Source: Natronococcus sp. A-GB7
GTDB taxonomy: Archaea; Halobacteriota; Halobacteria; Halobacteriales; Natrialbaceae
Direction of reading: 5' to 3'
Length of the DNA: 64,000 bases
NCBI RefSeq assembly: GCF_029688865.1
Contig: NZ_JARUKV010000001.1
Location: forward strand, 248,001-312,000
The number at the start of each line of letters is the position of its first letter. Position 1 is the stretch's first letter. The notes under the pieces were generated by a model that ran no database searches, was not told the DNA's origin, and saw only the letters and a program-made list of their open reading frames with translations. Both the position numbers and the translations under genes were made by a program. Below, piece after piece: positions 54,218 to 63,767 of this stretch.

Positions 54218-55072
54218 ATGGACACCCTCTACGAGCAGACACAAGAGGAGATCAGCCCCGTAGACCTTCGATTTTCCGAAGACGAGATAGAAGCGCAGGT
54301 CGATCACCTGACCGACTTCGTTCGGGAACGCGTCGATGCGATGGGCGCGGACGGTGCGGAGATCGCGCTTTCGGGCGGCATCGATAGTACGGCGACCGCC
54401 TACCTCGCCGTCGAGGCACTCGGTGCGGAGAACGTCCACGGCGTGCTCCTCCCCAAGGAGGTAAACGAGGACGAGAACATGAGCGACGCCGAACGCGTCG
54501 CCGAAGAACTGGGGATCGAGTACGACGTGATCGGCATCGACTCGATCATGGAGGAGGTCCTGGCCCAGGGCGACGCCAAGACCGAGAACCCCTCCGAGGA
54601 CGAGTGGGAGGGACGCTACGTCGGCAACACAAGCGCTCGCGTCCGGATGACGCTCATCTACCTGCTGGCCAACCGCGAGAACCGGATCGTGCTCGGCACC
54701 GGGAACCGCGCCGAGCTCGCGACCGGCTACGTGACGAAGTACGGCGACGGCGGCGTCGACTGCAACCCGCTTGCCAACCTCTACAAACAGCAGGTCCGCC
54801 AGGTCGCGGCCCACCTGGGCGTCGACGAGTCGGTCGTCCAGAAGACGCCGACCGGCGGAATGGTCGACTACGGTACCGACGAGGAGGAGATGGGGATGAG
54901 CTACGACACGCTCGACGCCGTTCTCGCGTTCTACGTCGACGGCAACCTCCCCGCGTCGGTGACGGCCCGACTGACCGACACCTCGATCGAGGCAGTCGAG
55001 CGTATCCAGGAGTTCCACGAGGAAAGCGCTCACAAGCGGACGCCGCCGACGGAACCGGAACCGCTGTACTAA
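54218..55072 (+). CDS. nadE: NAD+ synthase (NadE)
   Basis: A 284-residue ammonia-dependent NAD synthetase. The ATP pyrophosphatase P-loop is IALSGGIDSTATAYLAVEAL; further motifs are NTSARVRMTLIYLLANRENR, VLGTGNRAEL and the lysine-rich QKTPTGG. No glutaminase domain is attached, so ammonia or another subunit supplies nitrogen. ATG at 54218. Confidence 0.97.
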   Translation: MDTLYEQTQEEISPVDLRFSEDEIEAQVDHLTDFVRERVDAMGADGAEIALSGGIDSTATAYLAVEALGAENVHGVLLPKEVNEDENMSDAERVAEELGIEYDVIGIDSIMEEVLAQGDAKTENPSEDEWEGRYVGNTSARVRMTLIYLLANRENRIVLGTGNRAELATGYVTKYGDGGVDCNPLANLYKQQVRQVAAHLGVDESVVQKTPTGGMVDYGTDEEEMGMSYDTLDAVLAFYVDGNLPASVTARLTDTSIEAVERIQEFHEESAHKRTPPTEPEPLY

Positions 55073-55149
55073 GTTCTTCTCGCCTCGAGTCGCACGGTTT
55101 CTCTCTCGTCGTGAACCCGACAGCAGCGAGCGCTCGAGTCGGTCGTTCG

Positions 55150-56142
55150 TCAGGCCTCGAGATCGGAGTCGGAGCCGATGCCGGAGTCCGAGCTGGCCCC
55201 GGAGTCGACGCTCAGGTCGCCCTCGAGCAGCTCCGTGGTCAGGTATTCGACGAACTTCTCGGGGTGTTCGGCGTGGGGGAGCTGTGTCGCGTAGTCGATG
55301 ACGACGAGGTCGCGGTCGGCCGCGTCGGCGAGGGTCCGTCCCTCCCGGAGCGGGACGAGTTCGGCGTCCCGGCCCCAGACGAGCGTAGTCGGCGTCTCGA
55401 GGGCCGCGAGTTCAGTCTGGAGATCGAAGTCGGGATCGAGCGTTCCCGCGGCGAACGAAGCGGGGGCGTACCGGGCGCCGGGCTGGTGGGCGCTCGTCCA
55501 GGCGTACTCGACTTCCTCGTCGTCGATCCGCTCCGGGTTGTAGTAGCCGTCGCGGTCGTAGAAGTACCGGATCGAGGGTTTGCTCGCGAGCAGGTTGAAC
55601 AGCGTCGTGCCGACGACGGGCGAGCGGATCAGGGTTCGCAGCCACGGGCGGCCGTCGCCAGTGTCGCCGGTCGGGCCGATCAACACCAGGTGCTCGAACT
55701 CGCCGTCCTCGGCCGCGTCGACGGCGAACGCCCCGGTCATCGAGGACGCGATGACGATCGGTTCGTCGGTGACGTCGGCCGCGAAGTCGCGGATAAACTC
55801 GGCGTACAGCCCCGCGGAGTAGACAAGTGGCGGTCGCTCCGAGCGCCCGAACCCGGGCAGATCGACGGCGACGACGCGGTAGTTCTCGGCCAGCAGCTCG
55901 ATGACGGGTTCGAACTCGTAGTTGCTGGCGCCGGCGTGGATCCCGTGGAGGAGCAGTAGATCGTCGTCGTTCGGATCGCCGGCGACGGTGTAGCTCACCT
56001 CCATCCCCCGCCAGCGGTACGTTCGCTCGAGGCCGGGCAGTCGGTGCTCGAACTCGCTGGCACGACGCTTCAGAAGTCGGTTGCCGAGCACGGCGGCCCC
56101 GACCGTTCCGACGATACCTCCCAGAACTGTTCGGACTCGCAT
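55150..56142 (-). CDS. Alpha/beta hydrolase with N-terminal membrane anchor
   Basis: A 330-residue alpha/beta hydrolase. Residues 1-24 (MRVRTVLGGIVGTVGAAVLG) form a signal anchor. Oxyanion motif LLLHGIHAG, nucleophile elbow VIASSMTGAFA (Ser in A-S-S-M-T rather than G-x-S-x-G), an Asp in VWGRDAELV and His in QLPHAEHPEKF. The C-terminal tail is a Ser-Asp repeat. Esterase or lipase-like activity is likely; substrate unknown. ATG at 56142 is chosen because the longer frame overlaps MeaB. Confidence 0.9.
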   Translation of the reverse strand: MRVRTVLGGIVGTVGAAVLGNRLLKRRASEFEHRLPGLERTYRWRGMEVSYTVAGDPNDDDLLLLHGIHAGASNYEFEPVIELLAENYRVVAVDLPGFGRSERPPLVYSAGLYAEFIRDFAADVTDEPIVIASSMTGAFAVDAAEDGEFEHLVLIGPTGDTGDGRPWLRTLIRSPVVGTTLFNLLASKPSIRYFYDRDGYYNPERIDDEEVEYAWTSAHQPGARYAPASFAAGTLDPDFDLQTELAALETPTTLVWGRDAELVPLREGRTLADAADRDLVVIDYATQLPHAEHPEKFVEYLTTELLEGDLSVDSGASSDSGIGSDSDLEA

Positions 56143-56188
56143 ACCAACTCGTACCGCGGCGATTACCTTAGGCCTGCGGTTGGCACAG

Positions 56189-57262
56189 CTACGGGTCGCG
56201 GGTTTCGAGCTCCGCGAGGCAGTCTTCGACCGGCGAGAGCACCTCGTCGGCGACGGTGTAGGGGTCAGTCTCGCCCGCGGCGACCGAAGCGGCGAGGTCG
56301 TCGATCCCGCCCGCGCGCTCGAGTTCGTCCTCGAGCATAGCGTGGACGTCCTCGCGCAGCAGGGTTCGGATCTCCTCGGCCGAACGCTGGCGGGCCTTCT
56401 CCGCACGGGCGCCGGAGTCGACGAGGTACTCCCGGTGGGCCGCGAGCTCGTCGATGAACTCGTCGACGCCGGTGCCATCGGTGGCGACCGTCTCGACGAT
56501 GGGCGTCGTCCACGTCGCACGCTCCTCGTGTTCGTTCTGCGTCGCGACTGCGGAGCCGCCGTGGGCGTCGGCGGCGTCCGCACCGTGGTGGCCGCCGCCG
56601 CCGAAGCCGCCCCCGGAGTCGAGTTCGATCATCTCCCGGAGCTCCTGGACCGTTCGATCGGAGCCCCGACGGTCCGCCTTGTTGACCACGAAGACGTCCG
56701 CGATCTCGAGGATGCCCGCCTTGAGCGTCTGGACGTCGTCGCCCGACCCCGGCGGGACGAGCACGGCGACGGTATCGGCGGTACGGACGATGTCGATCTC
56801 GTTCTGTCCGGCGCCGACGGTCTCGATGATGATCTTGTCCTTCCCAAAGGCGTCCATCGCCTTCACCGCATCGGCGGTGGCGGTCGAGAGCCCGCCCAGC
56901 GTCCCACGGGCGCTCATCGAGCGCACGAAGACGTCCATATCGCCGACCGTCGAGGCCATCCGGATTCGGTCGCCGAGCACTGCACCCCCCGTGAACGGCG
57001 AGGAGGGGTCGATCGCGATGACGCCGACGGTCTCGCCGCGCTCGCGGTAGGTCTCGGCGAGCTTGTCGACCAGCGTCGACTTCCCCGCGCCGGGGCTGCC
57101 CGTGATCCCGATCACCTCGGCTTCGCCCGTTTGGGCGTACAGCTCGGAGATCAGCTCCCGGTAGCCCGGCGCGCGGTTCTCGATCTTCGAGATCGTCCGG
57201 GCCAGCGCGCGGTGTTTGCCCTCGAGGAGCTCCGCCAGCAGCGTCTCGTCGTCGGCGTTCAT
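56189..57262 (-). CDS. meaB: Methylmalonyl-CoA-mutase-associated GTPase MeaB
   Basis: A 357-residue G3E-type GTPase that protects methylmalonyl-CoA mutase and helps load its cobalamin. P-loop VIGITGSPGAGKSTLVDKLA, IIIETVGAGQNEIDIV, VFVVNKADRRGSDRT and GTGVDEFIDEL are intact. A Gly/His-rich loop (residues ~230-255) is inserted. Start ATG at 57262 overlaps the B12-binding gene's stop (ATGA), so both are one unit. Confidence 0.95.
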   Translation of the reverse strand: MNADDETLLAELLEGKHRALARTISKIENRAPGYRELISELYAQTGEAEVIGITGSPGAGKSTLVDKLAETYRERGETVGVIAIDPSSPFTGGAVLGDRIRMASTVGDMDVFVRSMSARGTLGGLSTATADAVKAMDAFGKDKIIIETVGAGQNEIDIVRTADTVAVLVPPGSGDDVQTLKAGILEIADVFVVNKADRRGSDRTVQELREMIELDSGGGFGGGGHHGADAADAHGGSAVATQNEHEERATWTTPIVETVATDGTGVDEFIDELAAHREYLVDSGARAEKARQRSAEEIRTLLREDVHAMLEDELERAGGIDDLAASVAAGETDPYTVADEVLSPVEDCLAELETRDP

Positions 57263-57675
57263 CGGTCGGGAGCGTTCTCGCGGACGAACTCGATCGTCTC
57301 CTCGATCGACGTCCCGGGACCGAAGATGGCCGACACGCCCTCGGCCTCGAGTTCGGGGCGGTCCTCCTCGGGGATGACGCCGCCGACGAGAACGAGGGTG
57401 TCGTCTTTGGCGTCGTACTCCTCGAGGCCGCTCATGATCTTCGGGACGAGCGTGTCGTGGGCGCCCGAGAGGATCGAGATCCCCAGGACGTCGACGTCCT
57501 CCTGGACGGCCGCCTGGACGATCTCCTCGGGGGCTTTGTGCAGCCCCGAGTAGATGACCTCGAACCCGGCGTCGCGGAACGCGCGCGCGATGACGTGTGC
57601 CCCGCGGTCGTGCCCGTCGAGACCGACCTTGGCGACCAGACAACGGATCGACTCCTGCTCCTGTTCACTGCTCAT
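57259..57675 (-). CDS. B12-binding small subunit of methylmalonyl-CoA mutase
   Basis: A 138-residue cobalamin-binding protein. The DxHxxG motif is KVGLDGHDRGAHVIARAF, and the SxL (ISILSGAH) and GGVIPEED elements bind the nucleotide tail. In archaea this is a separate subunit of the mutase that converts methylmalonyl-CoA to succinyl-CoA. The catalytic large subunit is not in this window. Confidence 0.95.
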   Translation of the reverse strand: MSSEQEQESIRCLVAKVGLDGHDRGAHVIARAFRDAGFEVIYSGLHKAPEEIVQAAVQEDVDVLGISILSGAHDTLVPKIMSGLEEYDAKDDTLVLVGGVIPEEDRPELEAEGVSAIFGPGTSIEETIEFVRENAPDR

Positions 57676-57905
57676 ACGCTCCCTTCCCGAGCCGGCTGTT
57701 TGACTTTAACGGAAATTCCTGCAGATTTCTCCGTCCCGGTTCGCCCGTCAGCCGAGGATCGGTTCGGTCGCGACCGAAACGGTACCGAACCGGACAGCTC
57801 CGAGCGATCGTGACAACAGCCACCATTCCGAACCAAAGGCCTAAGAGCGAAACCAGCTTACATTCACCCAATGAGTATCGTACATCTATTGCGGAGGGAT
57901 CTCTC

Positions 57906-58577
57906 ATGGGCGTCGAAATAAAAGAAACTAGAGTAACCGACGCCGAGTTCGAAGCGATGCGGGAGTTCGTCTTCGAGTACCTCGCCGCGAGCGTCGAGAA
58001 AGAAGAGGAGGGCGGACGGATGCGCTGGTACCCCTGGCACTCCGCGGAGTACCGGCACAACCACATCCTCAACGTCGTCTCGCTGGCCGAGGAGATCGCC
58101 CGGAAGGAGGGCGCCGACGTCGACATCACCCGCGTCGCCGCGCTCTTTCACGACGTAGCGAAACTCGAGACCGACCAGGACCTCCACCCGGAGGCCGGCG
58201 CCCGCGTCGCCCGCGAGTACCTCGAGTCCCGCGCGGAGTATCCCGACTCCTTTATCGACCAGGTGTGTCGCGCCGTCGAACAGCACGCCTACCAGGGCGA
58301 TCTGAACGACGTTTCGCTCGAAACCCAGTGTCTGATCGAGGCCGACCTGCTGGACAAGATCGGCGCCAACGGGACCGCCCTCATGCTGTTGCGAATGGGG
58401 TACGAGGCCCGCACGCATATGGACACCGACGAGATGGTCGAGCGCGTCTTAGAGCGCGGCTACGACGCGGCTTCACGGGTCGAGAGCGACACCGCCGAGG
58501 GGATCGCCCACCAGCGACTCAAGCGCGTCAAGTGGTTCCGCGAGTGGCTCGAGGACGAGATCGCGGCGATGGGCTGA
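57906..58577 (+). CDS. HD-domain phosphohydrolase
   Basis: A 223-residue HD-superfamily metal phosphohydrolase. Metal residues are visible in RHNHILNVVSLAEEIA, the HD pair ALFHDVAKLETD, and VEQHAYQGD. Such proteins hydrolyse nucleotides or act in signalling. ATG at 57906 has a strong Shine-Dalgarno GGAGG at 57892-57896, unusual in this leaderless-rich genome. A 16-residue ORF at 57871-57921 covers the site. Confidence 0.9.
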   Translation: MGVEIKETRVTDAEFEAMREFVFEYLAASVEKEEEGGRMRWYPWHSAEYRHNHILNVVSLAEEIARKEGADVDITRVAALFHDVAKLETDQDLHPEAGARVAREYLESRAEYPDSFIDQVCRAVEQHAYQGDLNDVSLETQCLIEADLLDKIGANGTALMLLRMGYEARTHMDTDEMVERVLERGYDAASRVESDTAEGIAHQRLKRVKWFREWLEDEIAAMG

Positions 58578-58637
58578 GACGGCGTCGAAACGACCCTTTT
58601 CGTGTGATGTGCGGCTCGAGCGACGCGTCCGGCCTCG

Positions 58638-59312
58638 TCAGACGAGTCCCATCGCTCCGACCGCGAGGAAGACGACGCCGAAGCCCGCCAGCACGAGCGC
58701 GCTGCCCGCGGCGACGATCGGCGCCAGCGCGTCGACCCGCCGACCGGCCGATACCAGTCCCGCAGGGTAGAGGACGATCCAGACCGCGATCCCGCCGAAG
58801 AAGCCGGCCAGCAACGCGGGCGAGCCGGTTTCGACGACGAGTGTCCCCTCGAGGGCGGCGCCGACGGCCGGGACGTGTGCGAGGACGTCCAGCGATCCCG
58901 GTCGGAGCAGGCCGACGCCGGCGGTGAGCCAGAACCCGATCTGGTAGGGGTTGGTCAGCGACAGCGCGAACGTCTTGCGAAACCCGGTCGAGGTCGCGTG
59001 GCCCCCGTCGGTAAAGGAAGTCGCGGCTCGCGCCTCCCGGATCGCGCCGACGGCGAAGTAACACATGAGCACTCCGCCCAGCAGGTAGAGGACCGGACGA
59101 ACGAGCGGGTAGCGGTCGATCACGGCCACGACGCCGGCCAGCGTGAGGACGAAGAAGAGCACGTCGGCGAGCATCGCGCCCAGTCCCGCCCGGAAGCCGG
59201 CCGACCAGCCGCGGACGACGCTCTCCTCGGCGATAATCGCGTTCATCGGTCCCGGGGGTGCGGCGAGTGCGATACCGAAGAGGACGCCGGCGAGCGCGGT
59301 TGCGACTGGCAC
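58638..59312 (-). CDS. LysE-family exporter
   Basis: A 224-residue membrane protein with six helices and the LysE/RhtB signature AAPPGPMNAIIAEESVVRGW near the N-terminus, NPYQIGFWLTAGVGL in the middle. LysE proteins export amino acids or related solutes. GTG at 59312 is the start. Substrate unknown. Confidence 0.9.
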   Translation of the reverse strand: MPVATALAGVLFGIALAAPPGPMNAIIAEESVVRGWSAGFRAGLGAMLADVLFFVLTLAGVVAVIDRYPLVRPVLYLLGGVLMCYFAVGAIREARAATSFTDGGHATSTGFRKTFALSLTNPYQIGFWLTAGVGLLRPGSLDVLAHVPAVGAALEGTLVVETGSPALLAGFFGGIAVWIVLYPAGLVSAGRRVDALAPIVAAGSALVLAGFGVVFLAVGAMGLV

Positions 59313-59363
59313 GTGTTCGGTCTACTCTCCGCCGCCGATCGTGAAAAACGCCGCGTTCGACGG

Positions 59364-59516
59364 CTACTCGAGGCTGCCGGGAACGAACTGGCAGCCACAG
59401 GGCGAGGCTACCCCCTCGGTCGGCCCCGTCAGCGTTACCGTCACGATCGGCCGCCCGCAGACGGGGCAGTCGGGAAGCGTTCCCGGAGACTCCGAGTCGG
59501 CGGCGTCGCGGGTCAT
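59364..59516 (-). CDS. Zinc-finger microprotein
   Basis: A 50-residue protein too short for common gene finders, from ATG 59516 to TAG 59364: acidic N-terminus, then CPVCGRPIVTVTLTGPTEGV and CGCQFVPGSLE, giving a Cys-x2-Cys plus Cys-x-Cys zinc site. Haloarchaea are known to carry many such zinc-finger microproteins with regulatory roles, so this is a solid candidate. It lies 51 bases upstream of the LysE gene on the same strand. Confidence 0.75.
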   Translation of the reverse strand: MTRDAADSESPGTLPDCPVCGRPIVTVTLTGPTEGVASPCGCQFVPGSLE

Positions 59517-59830
59517 CGTTCACCCCGGTTCGGCGTTTGCGGTCGTCTCGAGCGAGGCGTTGAACGTGTTGCGCGGTCGTGGATCATGGATACAGCTCGG
59601 TTCCCACTCGAGACGGTGGCTCCCGAGTCGGCGTTCGACTGAACGTTCACCCGAGCGAATTTATTTCTATTGGCGATTGTCGTTAGCTGTGTCGTGACCG
59701 CCTCGCGGCTGTGTCGGACGGCGGTTAGTTCTTTGGCGCCAACGCTCGATACTGCGTGTATGAATCGACTCCGTGACGGTCCGTCGGCGGGCACGCCCCG
59801 GAACCGACGTCCGGAGACGACGAGGGAGCG

Positions 59831-60457
59831 ATGGGACTGAACCGCCGAACGCTGCTCGCGGTCGCCGGCGCGAGTGCGGTCGCGGGCTGTCTCGAGGACG
59901 ACACGGCGGATGAGTCCGACTCCGACGACAGCGGTGACGACGTCGACGACGAGCCCGAATCGCCGCCGTTCGAACTTCGAACGGTCGACGCACCCGAAAG
60001 CGAGGCCGGAACGACGACCGTCCCGGGCGAGGGGCAGGTCACGTTTCTCAACCCGACGCGGACGCTGTGTCCGACGAGCGAGGGGCTGATCGAGACGATC
60101 GGCGACGCCAGAGCCGACCTCGAGTCCCGGTACGACGTCGGTCCCGAAGGCGACGTTCGGTTCGTCTCGATGGTCGACCCCCGATCCGGTCCGGACCCCA
60201 CCGAGGAGGAACTGGCCGACTGGTGGGAGGAACACGGCGGCGAGTGGACGGTCGGGATCGACGAGAACGGGACGATCAACGACTACTACGAGGTTCGCGG
60301 GTTCCCGACGGTGCTGGCCCTCGACGCCGACGGCGAGGTCCACTGGCGGGATACGGGCGGCACCGGCGCCAGCAACATGGTGAGGGGAGTCGAGCGCGCC
60401 CTCGAGGCCGAGTCTGAAGCTCCGGATCCGGAGGACGCGAACGAGTCGGAAGGGTAA
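59831..60457 (+). CDS. Thioredoxin-fold lipoprotein with CxxS site (first of a tandem pair)
   Basis: A 208-residue Tat lipoprotein (NRRTLLAVAGASAVAGC, Cys20) with an acidic linker, then a thioredoxin-like domain (~residues 45-195). The active-site position reads RTLCPTSEG: Cys80 and Ser83, so the resolving Cys is lost. The cis-proline motif GFPTVLALDADG is intact. It aligns along its length with the next gene, which keeps CGNC. A GGGAG Shine-Dalgarno precedes the ATG. Role probably in extracytoplasmic redox or metal handling. Confidence 0.88.
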   Translation: MGLNRRTLLAVAGASAVAGCLEDDTADESDSDDSGDDVDDEPESPPFELRTVDAPESEAGTTTVPGEGQVTFLNPTRTLCPTSEGLIETIGDARADLESRYDVGPEGDVRFVSMVDPRSGPDPTEEELADWWEEHGGEWTVGIDENGTINDYYEVRGFPTVLALDADGEVHWRDTGGTGASNMVRGVERALEAESEAPDPEDANESEG

Positions 60458-60574
60458 CTGAACCGGAGGATCCTTTTCCGTTCGTCCCCTACGTGAGGCC
60501 ATGAACTGCCCTCCCGTCCGTCGGCCCACTGACGGCGTCGCCCCGTTCGGTCGCACTCGAGGGGTGAGTGACCG

Positions 60575-61276
60575 ATGAGACGGCGCGACCTCGTCGCCGG
60601 GATCGGCAGCCTCGGCGTGCTCGCGGGCGCAGGGTCGATCGTGCGCTACGGCCCGCCGTCGGTCGGCGGCGACGGCGAGGCCGACGGAGAGACCGAGGAC
60701 GACGGGGAGGAGGACGAGGAGTGGCCGATCGAGGTCGAGACGATCGAGGCCCGGGGGAGCGAGGCCGGGACGCTGACCGTTCCCTCCGAGGACGTCATGG
60801 TCCTCATGTTCTTCGTCAACGGCTGTGGCAACTGCCAGGTTCAAGCCGGACGCCTCGCCGACGCCAGGGGGGAACTCGAGGCCGATCACGGCGACGACGT
60901 CCGGTTCCTGTCGCTGACCTACGACTCCGAGGAGCAGATTCCGCCCGACGAACTCCGGGAGTGGTGGGAGACCCACGGCGGGAACGGCTTCCTGAGCTAC
61001 GAGGCCTCGAGACCGATGCAGGAGTACGCGGCCGTCGGCTACCCCGTGACGATCGTCATCGATCCCGACGGGGAGGAACACTGGCGCGAAACGGGGACGA
61101 CCAGCGGCCGCGAGGTCGCCGCGGAGGTCGAAAGCGTCCTCGAGGCGACGGCCGACGAGAACGGCGAAGCCGAGACCGAGGACCTGTCGGACGACGAGAC
61201 TGAGAACGGTGCCGACGACGGAGCGGAGGGCGATACGGACGCCTCCGAAAACGAGAGCGACTCGGAAACGGACTGA
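60575..61276 (+). CDS. Thioredoxin-fold protein with CGNC site (second of a tandem pair)
   Basis: A 233-residue exported or membrane-anchored protein with Tat-like MRRRDLVAGIGSLGVLAGAG but no lipobox Cys, an acidic linker, and a thioredoxin domain with active site FFVNGCGNCQVQ (Cys84 and Cys87) and cis-proline VGYPVTIVIDPDG. A ~45-residue acidic tail ends the protein. It is a paralogue of the gene 117 bases upstream, and together they may form a disulfide relay. A 25-residue ORF (60501-60578) overlaps its start. Confidence 0.88.
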   Translation: MRRRDLVAGIGSLGVLAGAGSIVRYGPPSVGGDGEADGETEDDGEEDEEWPIEVETIEARGSEAGTLTVPSEDVMVLMFFVNGCGNCQVQAGRLADARGELEADHGDDVRFLSLTYDSEEQIPPDELREWWETHGGNGFLSYEASRPMQEYAAVGYPVTIVIDPDGEEHWRETGTTSGREVAAEVESVLEATADENGEAETEDLSDDETENGADDGAEGDTDASENESDSETD

Positions 61277-61283
61277 AACGGCG

Positions 61284-63767
61284 CTACGCCTTCGCCTGCC
61301 AGCTTCGGACCCGATCCGCGCTAACGCCGTCGACGTCGTCGGCGACCGCGTCGGGGTCGGCGTCGCTCAGATCATCGAGGCTCTCGATACCCGCGTCGAC
61401 GAGCTTCTCGACGGTCTTGGCGCCGACGCCGTCGAGGCTCTCGAGGTCCGACCCGCTGTCGGCCTCGCGGGCCTGGAACTCCTGGTAGTTACAGATCGGA
61501 CAGCCCAGCTCCCAGGGTTCGTCGCCGCTGTGGACGACGAGTTCGGGGAGGTCGTGCTCCTCGCAGCGGTCGTCGGTGACCTCGATCTCGCCCCGGCGAG
61601 GCAGCGGTAGCGAGTACTCGCAGTCGGGGTAGCGCGTACAGCCGACCAGGCGCGAGCCGCTCTGGAGGGTCTTGACGACGAGCTCGCCGTCGTGCTCGTC
61701 ACCGCAGTCGGGACAGCTACCCAGAATCTCGCCCTCGCCCGCCTCGTCGGCCTTACAGAGCGGGCAGCCGTGGACGAACGTCTGCCGTCCCGCGAGCATC
61801 TTCACCTCGTTGAGCCCGTGGTCCTCGCACTCGCCGTCCATGATCAGCGGCTTGCCCGTCGAAGGCAGCGGCAGCGTGTTCTCGCAGTCGGGGTAGCCGT
61901 CACAACCGATGAAGTAGGAACCGTGACGGCTCTGGCGGACGAGCAGGTCCTCGCCACACTCCGGACAGGGTCCCAGCCGCTTGTCGTCTTTGAGCGACTT
62001 GCGGAGGTGGTCGCCGATCTCCTCGCGGGAGTCGGCCAGGTTCGCGAAGATCTCCTCGAGCATCTCCCGGGACTCGTCGGTCACGTCCTCGAGGTCGGCC
62101 TCGCCGGAGGCGATCGCGTCCATGTCGGCCTCGAGCTGGGCGGTCATCCCCTCGCTGACGACCCGATCGGCGTAGTTCTCGGCCGCGTCGACGACGGCCA
62201 TCGCCAGCTTGGTCGGACGGGGCGGGTCGCTCTCGATGTAGCCCCGGTCGTACAGTTTCTCGAGCGTGTTGTGGCGGGTCGACTTCGTTCCCAGCCCGAG
62301 ATCCTCCATGGTCTCGATGAGCCGCGACTGCCCGTACCGACGGGGCGGCTGGGTCTCTTTCTCCTCGCATTCGACGTCTTCGATCGAAAGCTCCTCGCCC
62401 GTCTCGACGTCGGGGACGTAGTTCTCCGTGGTGTTGAAGTAGGGGTAGACGTCGTGGTAGCCCGGTTCGACGAGGCGCTTGCCGTTTGCCTTCAGGCGGG
62501 CGTCGTCGACCTCGGCGACGACCTTGAGGTGCTCCCATTCGGCGGGGTCGGCGACGGTCGCGTAGAACCGGCGGACGACCAGCTCGTAGATCTCCCACTC
62601 GTCGTCGCTGACGTCCCCGCCGCGGCTCGGAATCTCGCCCGTCGGGTGGATCGGCGGGTGGTCGGTCGTCTCCTCGTCGCCCTCCGTGGGCCGGATCTCG
62701 TCGGCCTCGAGCAGCGAGTCGGCCGAGTCGCCAAGCGTCGAGTGGCCGACGAACTCCTCGAGCAGTTCCTCGGGGTCTAAGTCGTCGGGGTAGACGGTGT
62801 TGTCGGTGCGGGGGTAGGTGATGTAGCCGGCGGTGTACAGATCCTCGGCGATCGACATCGCGCGCTTGGCCGAATAGCCGATGGCGCTGGCCGCGCGGAT
62901 GAACTGGGTCGTGTTGAACGGCGCGGGCGGGGCGTCGGTTCGCGTGCGACGGTTGACGTCGACGACCGTCGCAGCGTCGCGACTCGAGAGGGTCTCGTAG
63001 ACCTCGTCGGCGCGGGCCTCCGCCCAGACGCGCTCGGCCTCGTTGTCGTCCTCGTCGCGGTAGAAGTACTGGGCCTCGAACGTCGTCTCCGCCTGTCGGA
63101 GGTCGGCGAACAGCTCCCAGTACGTCTCGGGATCGAACGCCTGGATCTCCCGTTCGCGGTCGACGATCAGCTTGAGGGTGGGTGACTGGACTCGGCCCAC
63201 GGAGATGAAGTCGTTGCCGAGCTGGCCCGCCGACAGGGAGAGGAATCGGGTGAGCGCGGCGCCCCAGATCAGGTCGATGATCTGGCGGGCCTCGCCCGCC
63301 GCGGCGAGGTCGAAGTCCAGCTCGTCGGGCTCGTCGAAGGCGTTTTGGACCTCGTTCTCGGTGATCGAGGAGAACCGCACTCGCCGGATCGGGACGTCCT
63401 CGTCGACCTCGCGGACGATGTCGTACGCTTCCTTCCCGATGAGTTCGCCCTCGCGGTCGTAGTCGGTCGCGATCGCGACGCGCTCGGCCCGCCGGGCGAG
63501 GATCCGCAGCGTCGCGACGATGTTCTCCTTCGTGGCGGTCTTCTCGATGTTCGCGTCGATGAGCTCGACGGGTTCGACGTCGCGCCAGTCCGAGTACTCC
63601 GAGGGGAAGTCGACGCCGACGACGTGGCCCGACAGCCCCACGCAGCGCTTGCCGCCCCACTCGTAGACGTTGACGCCGTTCTCGCGGCTCGAGTCGTACG
63701 TCCCGCCGCTCAGGATGTCGGCGATCCGGCGTGCGGCGTTGTCCTTCTCCGTAATGATCAGTTCCAC
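61284..63767 (-). CDS. topA: DNA topoisomerase I (type IA)
   Basis: An 827-residue enzyme that relaxes negative supercoils. Toprim residues are Glu7 (IITEKDN), and Asp102/Asp104/Glu108 (ATDYDREGELIG); catalytic Tyr318 is in YITYPRTDN. The C-terminal third holds several Cys-rich ribbons (CPECGEDLL, CDGYPDC, CPLC, CPDCGDE, CTRYPDC and CPIC), followed by a helix-hairpin-helix (LESLDGVGAKTVEKLVDAGI). Start is GTG at 63767. A 20-codon ORF (63820-63758) overlaps it. Confidence 0.97.
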   Translation of the reverse strand: MELIITEKDNAARRIADILSGGTYDSSRENGVNVYEWGGKRCVGLSGHVVGVDFPSEYSDWRDVEPVELIDANIEKTATKENIVATLRILARRAERVAIATDYDREGELIGKEAYDIVREVDEDVPIRRVRFSSITENEVQNAFDEPDELDFDLAAAGEARQIIDLIWGAALTRFLSLSAGQLGNDFISVGRVQSPTLKLIVDREREIQAFDPETYWELFADLRQAETTFEAQYFYRDEDDNEAERVWAEARADEVYETLSSRDAATVVDVNRRTRTDAPPAPFNTTQFIRAASAIGYSAKRAMSIAEDLYTAGYITYPRTDNTVYPDDLDPEELLEEFVGHSTLGDSADSLLEADEIRPTEGDEETTDHPPIHPTGEIPSRGGDVSDDEWEIYELVVRRFYATVADPAEWEHLKVVAEVDDARLKANGKRLVEPGYHDVYPYFNTTENYVPDVETGEELSIEDVECEEKETQPPRRYGQSRLIETMEDLGLGTKSTRHNTLEKLYDRGYIESDPPRPTKLAMAVVDAAENYADRVVSEGMTAQLEADMDAIASGEADLEDVTDESREMLEEIFANLADSREEIGDHLRKSLKDDKRLGPCPECGEDLLVRQSRHGSYFIGCDGYPDCENTLPLPSTGKPLIMDGECEDHGLNEVKMLAGRQTFVHGCPLCKADEAGEGEILGSCPDCGDEHDGELVVKTLQSGSRLVGCTRYPDCEYSLPLPRRGEIEVTDDRCEEHDLPELVVHSGDEPWELGCPICNYQEFQAREADSGSDLESLDGVGAKTVEKLVDAGIESLDDLSDADPDAVADDVDGVSADRVRSWQAKA

